Shown piece after piece: positions 41,811 to 50,591 of a stretch of 64,000 nt of DNA. Under the pieces are notes generated by a model. It saw nothing but the letters and a program-made list of their open reading frames with translations, was not told the origin of the DNA and ran no database searches. The stretch is from NCBI GenBank assembly GCA_009840165.1, contig VXOG01000114.1, positions 1 through 64,000 on the forward strand, in the 5' to 3' direction. The DNA comes from Chloroflexota bacterium (GTDB lineage: Bacteria > Chloroflexota > Dehalococcoidia > Lucifugimonadales > UBA3495). The position numbers were made by a program, and so were the translations under genes. Within the stretch, counting starts at the first letter, position 1. Each line of letters starts with the position of its first letter.

Positions 41811-43037
41811 CTACGCCGCCATCCCCATCTCCCGCAGCCGAGCCACCAGGTACTCTTGCGGCCGGTCTCCCTTCACCCGGTTGCAGTGAGCGCACAGCAG
41901 TTGCAGATTTTCGAGGTGGTCGGCGCCGCCATGTGAGCGTGGGATGATATGGTCAACCTCCAGGTGGCGGAACTCAAAGGCTGACCGGCACCCGTTGCAA
42001 CGCCCTTCCTGCTGCCCAAACAGCACGTGCTTGTTCTGGCGGTAGGGAATCGGCGCGTCAATGTCGGTACGCCGTGGAATGTCCTTCCGCGCCGTCACCA
42101 GCCGGTTGTGAAACAGCTCGCCCATGGTCTGCTGCAACCGCATGTTGACCAGCTCAACGGCCTTGGGCGATATGTCAATGCCAACCCAGCGCCGGCCCAG
42201 GTTCTCAGCGGCGACGCAGGCGGTGGCGCACCCGCAGAATGGGTCCAGCACCACGTCGCCCTCGTCGGACGACGCCTTGATGATGCGCTCGAGCAACGCC
42301 AGCGGTTTCTGCGTCGGATAGCCGATGCGCTCTTTGGACGAACCGGCGATGATGGAAATGTCCCAGACATCTCTTTGAGGCATACCTTTCGTCGGTCTAT
42401 CGACTACTAACTTGCGAGTCCCAGTCTCTGGATCCAGCACTTGGGTACGACCTTTGAACCTCCTCAAATAGCTGGCGCTGGGGGGTTCGTAATCAATGTT
42501 GAACGTCGGCTTTTCGCCCTTTGCAAACATGAGGATCACGTCGTGCATAGTCTGGAAACGAGAGCTTTGCGACGGCCATCGCCGGTACGACCAGATGACT
42601 TCATTACGGAAGTTTCCCTGCCCGAAGATGCTGTCCATCAGCAGCTTGAGGTAATGGCTCGCCGTCGGGTCGCAATGCAGATAGATGCTGCCGGTATCTT
42701 TCAGCACCCGGCGCATTTCCAGCAAACGCACCGCCATCATGCACAGGTACGACTGCATCCCCTTGCCGTGAGTCAGGCCGGCGGTTTGCAGTACCTGGTA
42801 CATGGCGGGCTGCTCGTCGGCAATCAACCCCATCCACGCCACGTCCAGATCCGACAGCGTCCACGTGTCCTTGAACGCCGCGCCCGCCGCGGCTGAGCCC
42901 ACCGGCGCGGCATAGTTCCGGTTGGAGTTGAACGGCGGGTCCAGGTAAATCAGGTCAACGCAGTCCGAGTTCAACCCCCGCAGGATGTCCAGGTTATCCC
43001 CGGTCCAGACGGTCTTGTCGGCAAAGTTCGTCGTCAT
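41811..43037 (-). CDS. DNA methyltransferase fused to HNH nuclease domain
   Basis: A 408-residue protein. Residues 1-280 form a beta-class DNA methyltransferase: catalytic motif IV is LIYLDPPFNSNRNY (about residue 30) and comes before motif I, VVLDPFCGCATACVAAENLG (about 250), as in N6-adenine or N4-cytosine enzymes. Residues about 330-408 form an HNH domain (CNGCRSAFEF, LEVDHIIPRSHGGADHL, CAHCN). This puts modification and cleavage in one chain. A TAGAAT -10 lies 6 bases before the ATG, so the mRNA may be leaderless. Confidence 0.88.
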   Translation of the reverse strand: MTTNFADKTVWTGDNLDILRGLNSDCVDLIYLDPPFNSNRNYAAPVGSAAAGAAFKDTWTLSDLDVAWMGLIADEQPAMYQVLQTAGLTHGKGMQSYLCMMAVRLLEMRRVLKDTGSIYLHCDPTASHYLKLLMDSIFGQGNFRNEVIWSYRRWPSQSSRFQTMHDVILMFAKGEKPTFNIDYEPPSASYLRRFKGRTQVLDPETGTRKLVVDRPTKGMPQRDVWDISIIAGSSKERIGYPTQKPLALLERIIKASSDEGDVVLDPFCGCATACVAAENLGRRWVGIDISPKAVELVNMRLQQTMGELFHNRLVTARKDIPRRTDIDAPIPYRQNKHVLFGQQEGRCNGCRSAFEFRHLEVDHIIPRSHGGADHLENLQLLCAHCNRVKGDRPQEYLVARLREMGMAA

Positions 43038-43043
43038 GGCGCG

Positions 43044-43052
43044 ATTCTAGCA
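43044..43052 (-). promoter_or_regulatory. extended -10 for methyltransferase-HNH gene
   Basis: TGCTAGAAT on the minus strand (TAGAAT at 43049-43044), six bases before the ATG at 43037. Confidence 0.45.
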
Positions 43053-43196
43053 CAGCCACCATTACACCTACCGAGGAAGGACCAGCATTCCCGGTCCTAA
43101 CCCGTCATCCCGGCGAAAGAACGTTACCCCGTACTTGATGCGGGGCCGGGAAATCACTCGTCGCCATGCTGTATGATGTCCGCTGCGAGGTGAATC

Positions 43197-43547
43197 ATGG
43201 CCCAACCGCCCATAGCAGCGCAAGCTAGGGCGTCCGAAGAACTCCGCGACAGGTTTGAGCGGCTGGCCGACGAATGGGAACGTGACCGTCCGCGCGGGGC
43301 CGATGTTGCGCAGATGACGCAGCACCCGGCCTATCGGCGCATCATCGACATGGGCGAGCCTGCCGTGCCCTGGCTGTTGCAACGACTGGCCGAAAAGCCC
43401 AACCACTGGTTCGTCGCGCTCAACGCGATTACCGGCGCCAGGCCAGTCCCGCCGGAGAGCCGCGGACGCATCAAAGAAATGGCGCAGGCGTGGTTGGACT
43501 GGGGACGCCAAAACGGGTACGGGTTGACCGGCAACGATGTGGATTGA
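43197..43547 (+). CDS. small conserved hypothetical protein
   Basis: A 116-residue protein: HPAYRRIIDMGEPAVPWLLQRL, then HWFVALNAITGARPVPPE and the end MAQAWLDWGRQNGYG. This HEAT-like helical pattern is shared by a widespread bacterial family without known role. The next ORF starts 11 bases before its stop, and the same two-gene pairing seems typical, so they probably act together. Confidence 0.65.
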   Translation: MAQPPIAAQARASEELRDRFERLADEWERDRPRGADVAQMTQHPAYRRIIDMGEPAVPWLLQRLAEKPNHWFVALNAITGARPVPPESRGRIKEMAQAWLDWGRQNGYGLTGNDVD

Positions 43548-43692
43548 CGAAGAACTGCCACACTTGGCGTCGGAGGGCTACGAGATCACCAGTACCCCTA
43601 CCGACGAGTACAATTGCATCGCAGACGCCGCCGGTGAAACCGACCGTTGGTGGAGCCATGTCGAAGACGTCGGTTACTACTGGCGGGTTTGA
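43537..43692 (+). CDS. truncated DUF7689-like protein
   Basis: A 51-residue ORF (MWIDEELPHLASEGYEI...VEDVGYYWRV). The block EYNCIADAAGETDRWW resembles the start of a larger family whose members read 'YNCIAWAAGDTDRWWW' and continue for about 100 more residues, so this copy seems cut short at its TGA. The start overlaps the preceding gene by 11 bases. The family name is from memory and not certain. Confidence 0.45.
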   Translation: MWIDEELPHLASEGYEITSTPTDEYNCIADAAGETDRWWSHVEDVGYYWRV

Positions 43693-43780
43693 ACCGGGAA
43701 TGACTGGGCGAGAGCAGCGGTTCCAATTGGCGCGGTGAATCGGCCCGTGCTACCATGATGTACGTTGAAAGGACGGCATT

Positions 43781-44035
43781 ATGAATCAGCAGCGTATTCG
43801 CAATTTCTGCATCATCGCCCACATCGATCACGGGAAATCCACACTGGCGGACCGCCTGCTGGAGATCACCGGAACGGTGCGGCCCCAGGATATGAAGGCC
43901 CAGTTCCTCGATCAGATGGAGCTGGAGCGCGAGCGCGGCATCACCATCAAGGGCAAGGCCGTCACCATGTCCCACCGCGTTGCGGGCGGCGACTACGCCG
44001 GCGAGTACCAGCTGAACCTGATCGACACGCCCTAG
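43781..44035 (+). pseudogene. lepA: N-terminal fragment of elongation factor 4 (lepA)
   Basis: Reads 84 residues of LepA, beginning [21 protein letters not shown] with the G1 motif AHIDHGKST and [12 protein letters not shown] (switch region). It ends abruptly at LNLIDTP followed by TAG, exactly inside the G3 motif DTPGH. Complete LepA has about 600 residues. GAAAGGA precedes the ATG, so the 5' region is intact. The break joins directly to the stop codon of the convergent gene. It is either a real deletion or a joining error in the assembly. Confidence 0.88.
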
Positions 44036-45174
44036 GCGGTCAGGATTTCCCGGAGGCGGCGGATCACGATCTCGGTTTCGTCCTCGGTGAGGTTGAGGGG
44101 ATCCACCATCAGCTCGTCGGGCGGGCCGAGCTGCTGTAGGAATATGGGCGGGTCGCCCTGCTGGAGGGCGGCGCTGACCTCCCGGGGCGATGGGCCTGAC
44201 CAGTCATCGCCGCCAAAGTTGAGCACTGCGGTGGGGATCAGATGGTCGTGGCCGTCATGCTCGAGGGTTACACGCAGGCCGGGCACCTCGACCAGACTGT
44301 CCACCACGCGCTGCGCCAGGGTGCGGTAGAACGTCATCTCCGCTTCCTCATCCTCTTCCACGAACATGGACAGGGCAGTGACCAGCCCCAGAACCTCCTC
44401 CTTGGCGACCTTCATGGGGCGTCCGAGGAACTGGGCTGGGCTGGCGTTGGCCAGGGCGGCGTCGATGAGGTCGGCGCGGCCACACAGGATGCCGGTGCCC
44501 TGCGGCCCGCGCACGCCCTTGCCGCCGCTGAATATCACCATGTCCGCGCCATCGTTGAGGTAGCGGTGCAGGTTGGCCCGCGGGGGCAACATGGACGCGG
44601 CGTCAACGATTACCGGCACCTCGTTGGCGTGGGCGATCTCGCAGACCTGATCCAGCGGCAGCATCCGGCGGCTGGTGTAAGGGGCGCACAGGTAGGCGAC
44701 GGCAGCGGTGCGCTCGTTGATGGCCGCTTCCATTTCCCACGGGTGGCTGTACAGGTAGTTGCCGACCTCGACAATCTTGGCGCCGGCGGCGCGGTAGGCA
44801 TGGTCGTAGGGGAACCGGTGCATGGTCTGGATGATGATCTCGTTCTTCATGCCGTCGGTGTCGGGCAGGCGGTGCATCTGGGCGGGGTCGCTGCCGGCGA
44901 TACAGGCCGCGGCTTGGAGGAGCAGCCCGCCGGCCGCGCCGCTGGAGACCATGGCGGCCTCCGCGCCGACCAGTCGGGCAATCTCCTCGCCGGCCCGGCG
45001 GTTCAGCTCGTCGATGTTGACCATGACGCGGGATGCGCCGGCCATCTGCTCCAGCACCTCCGGGCGGGTGCGAGTGCCGCCGAGTCGGGTCACCGAGCCG
45101 GAGGCGTTGATGATGGGGGTGACGCCCAGGCTGCGGTATGCCTGTTCGGCGTCGGTGATGTTCTGCTGGGTCAA
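44032..45174 (-). CDS. SelA-like PLP-dependent enzyme
   Basis: A 380-residue fold-type I PLP enzyme. It starts like SelA-like/DgaE-type enzymes ([19 protein letters not shown]) and the PLP lysine is in [14 protein letters not shown]. True selenocysteine synthases read 'FSGDKLLGGPQAG' and have about 460 residues, so this is more likely an ammonia lyase, aldolase or cystathionine-lyase-like relative than SelA. AGGAGG and a good promoter lie upstream. Confidence 0.8.
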   Translation of the reverse strand: MTQQNITDAEQAYRSLGVTPIINASGSVTRLGGTRTRPEVLEQMAGASRVMVNIDELNRRAGEEIARLVGAEAAMVSSGAAGGLLLQAAACIAGSDPAQMHRLPDTDGMKNEIIIQTMHRFPYDHAYRAAGAKIVEVGNYLYSHPWEMEAAINERTAAVAYLCAPYTSRRMLPLDQVCEIAHANEVPVIVDAASMLPPRANLHRYLNDGADMVIFSGGKGVRGPQGTGILCGRADLIDAALANASPAQFLGRPMKVAKEEVLGLVTALSMFVEEDEEAEMTFYRTLAQRVVDSLVEVPGLRVTLEHDGHDHLIPTAVLNFGGDDWSGPSPREVSAALQQGDPPIFLQQLGPPDELMVDPLNLTEDETEIVIRRLREILTA

Positions 45175-45209
45175 AGGAACCTCCTGGCTGCTAACGACGG
45201 TTGGGCGGC

Positions 45210-45218
45210 ATTATAGCA
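45210..45218 (-). promoter_or_regulatory. extended -10 for SelA-like gene
   Basis: TGCTATAAT on the minus strand (TATAAT at 45215-45210), 35 bases before the ATG at 45174. Confidence 0.5.
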
Positions 45219-45293
45219 AGGGGCGGCAGTTTCACTATGGTAAGATTTCCGCGCTGTTCAAACTTGCCTTACGCACAATCTGGAGGTAGCAAC

Positions 45294-45920
45294 GTGACCA
45301 CCGCCGACCGTCTGAACGTGATTCCGCTGGGAGAGGCCATGTTCACCCAGCGGGCGATTCGCCGCTTCAAGCCCGACCCGATTCCCGCCGACGTGATGGA
45401 CGACATCATGCAGTCCGCCATCCGCGCGCCCAACGGCGGCAACAATCAAGGCTGGCACTTCATCGTGGTGCAGAACGAGGAGATGCGGCGCAAGTTGGGC
45501 GATCTTTACCATGAAGCATGGTGGGCCAAGCGGGCCGACGCCGGCATCATGGGGCCGCAGGACATACCGCCCGGGCCGAGTTCCATGCGCTCGGCGATGC
45601 GGCTGGCCAACGAGATCGGCGACGCGCCGGTGATGGTGTTGATATGCGCCACGTCCAAAGGGGCGCAGGCGGCCGGATCGGTGATACCGGCGGCGCAGAA
45701 CATGCTGCTGGCGGCGCGGGCCTTCGGCATCGGCGGCACCATCGCCACGCTGCATGCCGTAGTCGAGGAACGGGTACACGCGCTGTTCAACATCCCCGAT
45801 GAGGCGCAGATCGTGTACTGCATGCCATTCGGCTACCCGCGCGGCAACTTCGGCCCGGTTACGCGCCTCCCGCTGAACGAAGTCTGCTCCTACGACCGCT
45901 GGGGCGCGCCCCGGGACTAG
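45294..45920 (+). CDS. nitroreductase-family FMN protein
   Basis: A 208-residue protein started at GTG 45294 after TGGAGG. The FMN-binding pattern is TQRAIRRFKPDPIPADVMDD at the N-terminus, AIRAPNGGNNQGWHF, and the C-terminal MPFGYPRGNFGPVTR. Reduces nitro groups, quinones or flavins with NAD(P)H. The gene is transcribed divergently from the SelA-like gene. Confidence 0.88.
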   Translation: MTTADRLNVIPLGEAMFTQRAIRRFKPDPIPADVMDDIMQSAIRAPNGGNNQGWHFIVVQNEEMRRKLGDLYHEAWWAKRADAGIMGPQDIPPGPSSMRSAMRLANEIGDAPVMVLICATSKGAQAAGSVIPAAQNMLLAARAFGIGGTIATLHAVVEERVHALFNIPDEAQIVYCMPFGYPRGNFGPVTRLPLNEVCSYDRWGAPRD

Positions 45921-46191
45921 GCGAACCCCGCGCCAGCCGTGTCCTTTGAGTTTGCCACCGTGTTCGGAAACGATGGCAACATCCTGGCTCGCTGCGTGTC
46001 GCTGGACCTGGAGGTAGGCCGCCGGGATGGCCGTATCCGCGCTTTCGCCGGGGTGCGACCACCACCCGGAGCTGGAGGCGACGGAGCGGTTCCTGGAGCT
46101 GGTGGAGGGGTTTTGATGTAGGGGATTGACCGATTTGCTTGGCGCGGTTACTTTGCTGCCCATGCAACACAACCAAACGAGGGGGAATCCT

Positions 46192-47139
46192 ATGGGCACG
46201 GCAATTTCGCTGTTCAGTGGTTGTGGAGGATCCGACAAAGGGCTAATCGACGCTGGCTATAGCGTAGTGATGGCAAATGACATAATGGGCTACGCCAAGG
46301 AAGTGTACGAAGCTAATCTGCCGGAAACCGACTTTCAACTTGGCGATATTGCCAAGATTACGAAGTTTCCTAAAGCCGACATATTGGTGGGCTGCTACCC
46401 CTGCCAGGGGTATTCTCAAGGCGGGGCCAGAGACCCTGATCGGCCAATCAATAAGTTGTACAGGGAATTCGGACGGGCCTTGAGAGTCGTGCGCCCCAAA
46501 GCATTTATCGTAGAGAACGTGCCGGGCATGGCACGTAGCAACAACAGGCCTCTTCTGGACAGCCAGATCGAAAACTTTAGCGACGCAGGCTACAAAGTCG
46601 CTGATCCGAAAATTGTCAACGCAGTGGGATACGGGCTGCCCCAAGAACGTAAGCGCATTTTCATCGTAGGCGTCAGGTCAGACCTGAAGGCAGAGTATAG
46701 GTTCCCTATGGCCTCTCATGGACCATCGCTTTTACCTGTCATCACCCAGGCGGATTGCCTAGCAGGGACTAACGGGACATGGCCTGCTGGTGAATACTAC
46801 GACAAAGCTTTTCACTGGTACTACCTTTCGCGTGACCGACACCGTGGATGGGACCGTCCAAGCAAGACAGTCCTTGCAAATGCACGCCATATGCCACTCC
46901 ACCCTATGAGTCCACCCCTTAGGAAAGTTGGCCCAGACCAATGGGAATTTGACGGCACCGCTGATGATGCTAGACGGCTCTCTTACAGAGAGGCTGCTAT
47001 CTTGCAAGACTTGGCAGGGTGGGAGTTTCCAGAAACGGCGGGCCTGATGAGCAAATACAAGGTGATAGGTAACGCTGTTCCCCCTCTCGTCTTTCAGCGA
47101 GTCGTGGAAGCACTGCCCCCGGAGGTATCCCATGCCTGA
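46192..47139 (+). CDS. C5-cytosine DNA methyltransferase
   Basis: A 315-residue Dcm-type enzyme. Motif I is ISLFSGCGGSDKGL, motif IV (catalytic Cys) VGCYPCQGYSQGG, motif VI IVENVPGMA, motif VIII GYGLPQERKRIFIVG, and motif X (KVIGNAVPPLV) closes the chain. The target-recognition region between VIII and X is short. It opens a lower-GC cluster with two Vsr endonucleases, which suit 5-methylcytosine because Vsr repairs T:G mismatches left by its deamination. Confidence 0.93.
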   Translation: MGTAISLFSGCGGSDKGLIDAGYSVVMANDIMGYAKEVYEANLPETDFQLGDIAKITKFPKADILVGCYPCQGYSQGGARDPDRPINKLYREFGRALRVVRPKAFIVENVPGMARSNNRPLLDSQIENFSDAGYKVADPKIVNAVGYGLPQERKRIFIVGVRSDLKAEYRFPMASHGPSLLPVITQADCLAGTNGTWPAGEYYDKAFHWYYLSRDRHRGWDRPSKTVLANARHMPLHPMSPPLRKVGPDQWEFDGTADDARRLSYREAAILQDLAGWEFPETAGLMSKYKVIGNAVPPLVFQRVVEALPPEVSHA

Positions 47140-48208
47140 TTTCAAGGAAATCGACGTTTCGGAATTGGAACTTGACAGAGAGAACCCGCGTCTCCCGTCC
47201 AGACTAAAGGGGGCGGATGAAGATGAAATACTAAAGTACCTCATCCGGAAGACCAACATAGCTGAGTTAGTGACTTCAATCGGGGAGAACGACTTTTTCC
47301 CCGGCGAGGCTATTGTTGTAACTAGCGACGGAGCACCAGATGGGAAGTACACGGTGCTCGAGGGAAACCGCCGCCTGACGGCCTTGAAATTGCTAGCAGA
47401 GCCTAGCATCGCAAAAGGCGTTTCCGCGGGTGTGGCAGAGGCTGCAACTAACGCTAAAAATCGTCCCACAAAAGTACCAGCCTACGAAGTGGATTCGAGG
47501 GGTGATGCCCTCCAATATCTGGGGTTCCGACACGTGTCGGGCGTTCAACGTTGGGACCCGCTGGCGAAAGCGCGGTATTTGAAGATGCTTTACCAGCACT
47601 CGGAAGGCAGCCCTGATTCTCGATACCTACAAGTTGCAAGCGAGATAGGAAGCAGGCGAGACACGGTCCGCAAAAACCTGGACGCGCTTGCGGCCTATGA
47701 AGTGGTAGAAAGCCACGATTTCTTCGACATCCAATCGCTCGACGAAGACAAGTTCCAATTTGGGACATTTTACACGGCACTGGGCATTACAGGCATAGCT
47801 GCCTTTACCGGAGCGAGAGATGATAGCGACCAGCCGACCCACCCGATAGAGAATCCACAGAGTTTGAAAGTCGATGCAATCAAAGAGATAGTCGAGTGGA
47901 TGTTCGTCAAAAACGCAGACGGTAAAACCCGCCTGGGCGAGTCTAGGAACATTCCCAAGCTAGCTGCTGTGGTGTCAGCCCCCAGAGCGCTAGAACGATT
48001 CCGCGATGGTGCGACGCTAGATGATGCGCATCTCGACACTCCGGACATTCAGAATGAATTCATTCGCGAAATAAGGACAGCACTGCATCATATCAAGTCA
48101 GCGATTTCGAAACTTAACTCTGTTGACGGCAAAGATCCTGATGTGCAGCAAGTCATATCCGAAATCAAGTTCGAAACTGACAGATTAGCAGACAAGATAA
48201 GCCCGTAA
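47132..48208 (+). CDS. ParB-like nuclease-domain protein
   Basis: A 358-residue protein with an N-terminal ParB/Srx-like domain: IDVSELELDRENPRLPSR, then EGNRRLTALKLL, the conserved G-x-R-R motif. The C-terminal two-thirds (HVSGVQRWDPLAKARYLKML; IGSRRDTVRKNLDALAAYEV) includes an HTH. The start overlaps the methyltransferase gene by 8 bases. ParB-like proteins of this kind may be CTP- or ATP-dependent clamps or nucleases. Its role in the island is unknown. Confidence 0.8.
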   Translation: MPDFKEIDVSELELDRENPRLPSRLKGADEDEILKYLIRKTNIAELVTSIGENDFFPGEAIVVTSDGAPDGKYTVLEGNRRLTALKLLAEPSIAKGVSAGVAEAATNAKNRPTKVPAYEVDSRGDALQYLGFRHVSGVQRWDPLAKARYLKMLYQHSEGSPDSRYLQVASEIGSRRDTVRKNLDALAAYEVVESHDFFDIQSLDEDKFQFGTFYTALGITGIAAFTGARDDSDQPTHPIENPQSLKVDAIKEIVEWMFVKNADGKTRLGESRNIPKLAAVVSAPRALERFRDGATLDDAHLDTPDIQNEFIREIRTALHHIKSAISKLNSVDGKDPDVQQVISEIKFETDRLADKISP

Positions 48209-48255
48209 TCTGTTGCCATGGAACAGTGGGATAAGCACGGAAAGGTGGCATAAAG

Positions 48256-49269
48256 ATGTTAGAGATTAATTGGAACGAAGGGGTAGTTAATGACCCTGTT
48301 ATATTGGCTGATTACATAGAGCTTACTATCGCAATTGATAGTGAGCATGAGGGTATGGTATTCACTCATGCCGACTTCGTAAACGCTGTCCAGGAGGCTC
48401 CCTACAATGATATCGAGGATTCCTTCCTAGAAGGGGATGAGGTGGACGAAACAAAATGTCATTTCGAGGATGCGTTGTCATTGATAGAACGACGTCGCCA
48501 GTGGCTGGGATCCCTGCACCCTTTTGTGGTAGATGGCGATGAAGTAAGACTCGCGCCAGGATCTGACCGAGATGAATGGACGCCTTACGTATTTTTGCTT
48601 GCTTGCTCACATTATGCTTCAATAACCGGTAAAGGGCCAAGGCTCGAAACGGAGTTTGAAAAAATCTGCAAAGAGGCAATGAAGGCACTCTTTAGCGAGT
48701 CGGCAGATGTCTTTCTGTTCAGTCAATTTAGCCACGACAGAGCAAAGCTGGGACGCTCAGCACGGGAGGCTGTCAAAAATTTGGCGGCAATGCTAAATAC
48801 TAGTATGGTGAGGCCTGAAGAAGAGATCCCGACAGGTCCAAATGAATTTGGGATTGACATAATTGCCATTGATGCGCTGGATGACCGCCTCGGCTATCCT
48901 TTCTTTGCGTTTGCGCAGTGTACTGTATCCCAGTCCTCACGGGAATGGGGGCGTAAGAATAGTGAAGCGCGGGCTGACCATGGTCTAGCTGCGTACATAC
49001 TCCTCAACGTGCAGCATTCTAATTTTTTGTTCATACCACATCTTCCCAGAGAAGATTTTGACACACTAGACGAAAGCGTGCTACCGCATGAAATTAGCAA
49101 CTGCGTATTTTGTGACCGCTACAGAATATGCAAAGCACTTCATCGCCTAGCGTACTTTAGGGACGGTGAACCGCGACGTTTCATCGCGGAAATCATCGAC
49201 GCTTTCCTTGACTCCTACGGTGCTAAATTGTGTTCTGATAGCCTAAGCGATTTTACACCAACCGCATAA
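48256..49269 (+). CDS. putative PD-(D/E)XK-like restriction endonuclease
   Basis: A 337-residue protein with no close family I can name. The region GIDIIAIDALDDRLGYPFFAFAQCTVSQSSREW (given here as GIDIIAIDALDD and FFAFAQCTV) resembles the D-x(n)-Q-C core of some restriction-like nucleases that read 'GVDVVAW...GQCA'. The gene is AT-rich: 23 G/C in the 60 bases at 48301-48360. It lies between the ParB-like and Vsr genes, the position expected for the restriction enzyme of the system. Assignment is inference. Confidence 0.5.
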   Translation: MLEINWNEGVVNDPVILADYIELTIAIDSEHEGMVFTHADFVNAVQEAPYNDIEDSFLEGDEVDETKCHFEDALSLIERRRQWLGSLHPFVVDGDEVRLAPGSDRDEWTPYVFLLACSHYASITGKGPRLETEFEKICKEAMKALFSESADVFLFSQFSHDRAKLGRSAREAVKNLAAMLNTSMVRPEEEIPTGPNEFGIDIIAIDALDDRLGYPFFAFAQCTVSQSSREWGRKNSEARADHGLAAYILLNVQHSNFLFIPHLPREDFDTLDESVLPHEISNCVFCDRYRICKALHRLAYFRDGEPRRFIAEIIDAFLDSYGAKLCSDSLSDFTPTA

Positions 49270-49327
49270 CGCTGCTGATTGCCTCATCTCATGCTTTGCT
49301 CTGGCGTTTGGGAGAGGATTACCCACC

Positions 49328-49786
49328 ATGCCACGTGCTAAAACCACACTCATGCCACTTCCGCCAGCACCGCCAGCAACTTCGCCTGCGGTACGCTCTT
49401 CAATGGTTGGCAACCGTTCGGCTAACACGCGCCCCGAACAGTCCATGCGGGATGCTTTGACCGCTTTGGGCCTCGACCATTTCGTCCTACATCCTGCATT
49501 GCCGGGAAAGCCCGATATAACCTTCTACGCGGAAAAAGTCGCCGTGTTCGTCCATGGCTGCTACTGGCATCGCTGCCCTCACTGCTCTCCGCATTTCCCA
49601 TCCACAAATCAAGATTATTGGACAGCGAAATTTGCCCGAAACCGAGCTAGGGACAAGCGTAATACCACTGCTCTGAAGGAATTAGGGTGGCTTGTCGTAG
49701 TCGTATGGGAATGCAAAGTTCGCAAAAACCCTAAACAGCAAGCTCGCCGTGTCCAGTCTTGGATGTTGAAGAGAGAACAGTGCTGA
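49328..49786 (+). CDS. vsr: Vsr-type DNA mismatch endonuclease, copy 1
   Basis: A 152-residue very-short-patch-repair nuclease. Key blocks are PGKPDITFYAEKVAVFVHGC (with the metal aspartate) and YWHRCPHCSPHFPSTNQDYW, then KELGWLVVVVWECKV. The first 35 residues are an unusual proline- and alanine-rich extension. Vsr nicks 5' to T:G mismatches that form when 5-methylcytosine deaminates, so it protects the sites of the C5 methyltransferase in this island. Confidence 0.9.
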   Translation: MPRAKTTLMPLPPAPPATSPAVRSSMVGNRSANTRPEQSMRDALTALGLDHFVLHPALPGKPDITFYAEKVAVFVHGCYWHRCPHCSPHFPSTNQDYWTAKFARNRARDKRNTTALKELGWLVVVVWECKVRKNPKQQARRVQSWMLKREQC

Positions 49787-49810
49787 TGGGGCTTGGAAGA
49801 GTCAACGACA

Positions 49811-50581
49811 ATGATTACCAGAGCCAACTGGACGCGCGAGCAATTGCTGGTGGCGTTTGCGTTGTATTGTCGGATGCCGTTTGGCAAGATTAGCTCGCGG
49901 CACCCCGACATCATACGGGTCGCTGCCGCCATCGGGCGGACGCCGGCGGCGCTATCTATGAAGATGGGCAACCTCGCTAGCTTGGACCCGGCTATCACAT
50001 CAACGGGGCGCAGCGGACTGCGGGCTGCGTCCGCCAACGACCGGGCGATGTGGGATGAGATGACTAGCGATTGGGAACGCTTTGCCGTCGAATGCGAACA
50101 GGCCCTGCTAGCGACGGAGGCGATGCCGGAGCCTACTGTTGAACCAGTCATTCCTGACTATGACGACTTACCCATTGGTGAAGATCGGGTTGTGCGGGCT
50201 ACTACCCGCATCGGGCAGAGGTTCTTCCGTGCGGCGGTGATGAGCGCCTACAACGAGCAATGCTGTGTCACCGGGCTGGCGGTCCCCACGTTGCTGCAAG
50301 CCAGCCACATCGTACCGTGGCAACACGACAGCGCGAACCGGACGAATCCCCGCAACGGCCTTTTGTTGTCAGTGCTACACCACAAAGCGTTTGACGTCGG
50401 GCTGTTCACCATCAGAGACGATATGACCGTCCATGTGTCACGTGAGCATACCGCTGTCGGCGGCGAGTTTTTCACATCCGCCATAGGTTCTTACGATGGG
50501 CGACCGATTCAGCTACCGGAAAAATTCGCGCCTCATCGGGATTTCCTCGCCTACCACCGGGAGTATATCTTTCAAGGGTGA
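49811..50581 (+). CDS. HNH restriction-endonuclease-like protein
   Basis: About 256 residues (ATG 49811; 49793 is an alternative). The N-terminal part (WTREQLLVAFALYCRMPFG) is a helical DNA-binding-like domain; the C-terminal part is an HNH_2-type nuclease: EQCCVTGLAVPTLLQASHIVPW, then NPRNGLLLSVLHHKAFDVGL. This family often lies in restriction islands. It could be the main cleaving enzyme, since both Vsr genes flank it. Confidence 0.82.
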   Translation: MITRANWTREQLLVAFALYCRMPFGKISSRHPDIIRVAAAIGRTPAALSMKMGNLASLDPAITSTGRSGLRAASANDRAMWDEMTSDWERFAVECEQALLATEAMPEPTVEPVIPDYDDLPIGEDRVVRATTRIGQRFFRAAVMSAYNEQCCVTGLAVPTLLQASHIVPWQHDSANRTNPRNGLLLSVLHHKAFDVGLFTIRDDMTVHVSREHTAVGGEFFTSAIGSYDGRPIQLPEKFAPHRDFLAYHREYIFQG

Positions 50582-50591
50582 GTAGCCGTTT

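Noticed and set aside
44032-45174. Calling the SelA-like gene a true selenocysteine synthase
   Set aside because: The PLP-lysine loop and length fit the DgaE/SelA-like group better than SelA.
45939-46121. Short ORF after the nitroreductase (SFEFATVFGNDGNILARCV...)
   Set aside because: It ends in a proline/glycine-rich run, has no clear ribosome-binding site and no known family; probably leftover intergenic or degraded sequence.
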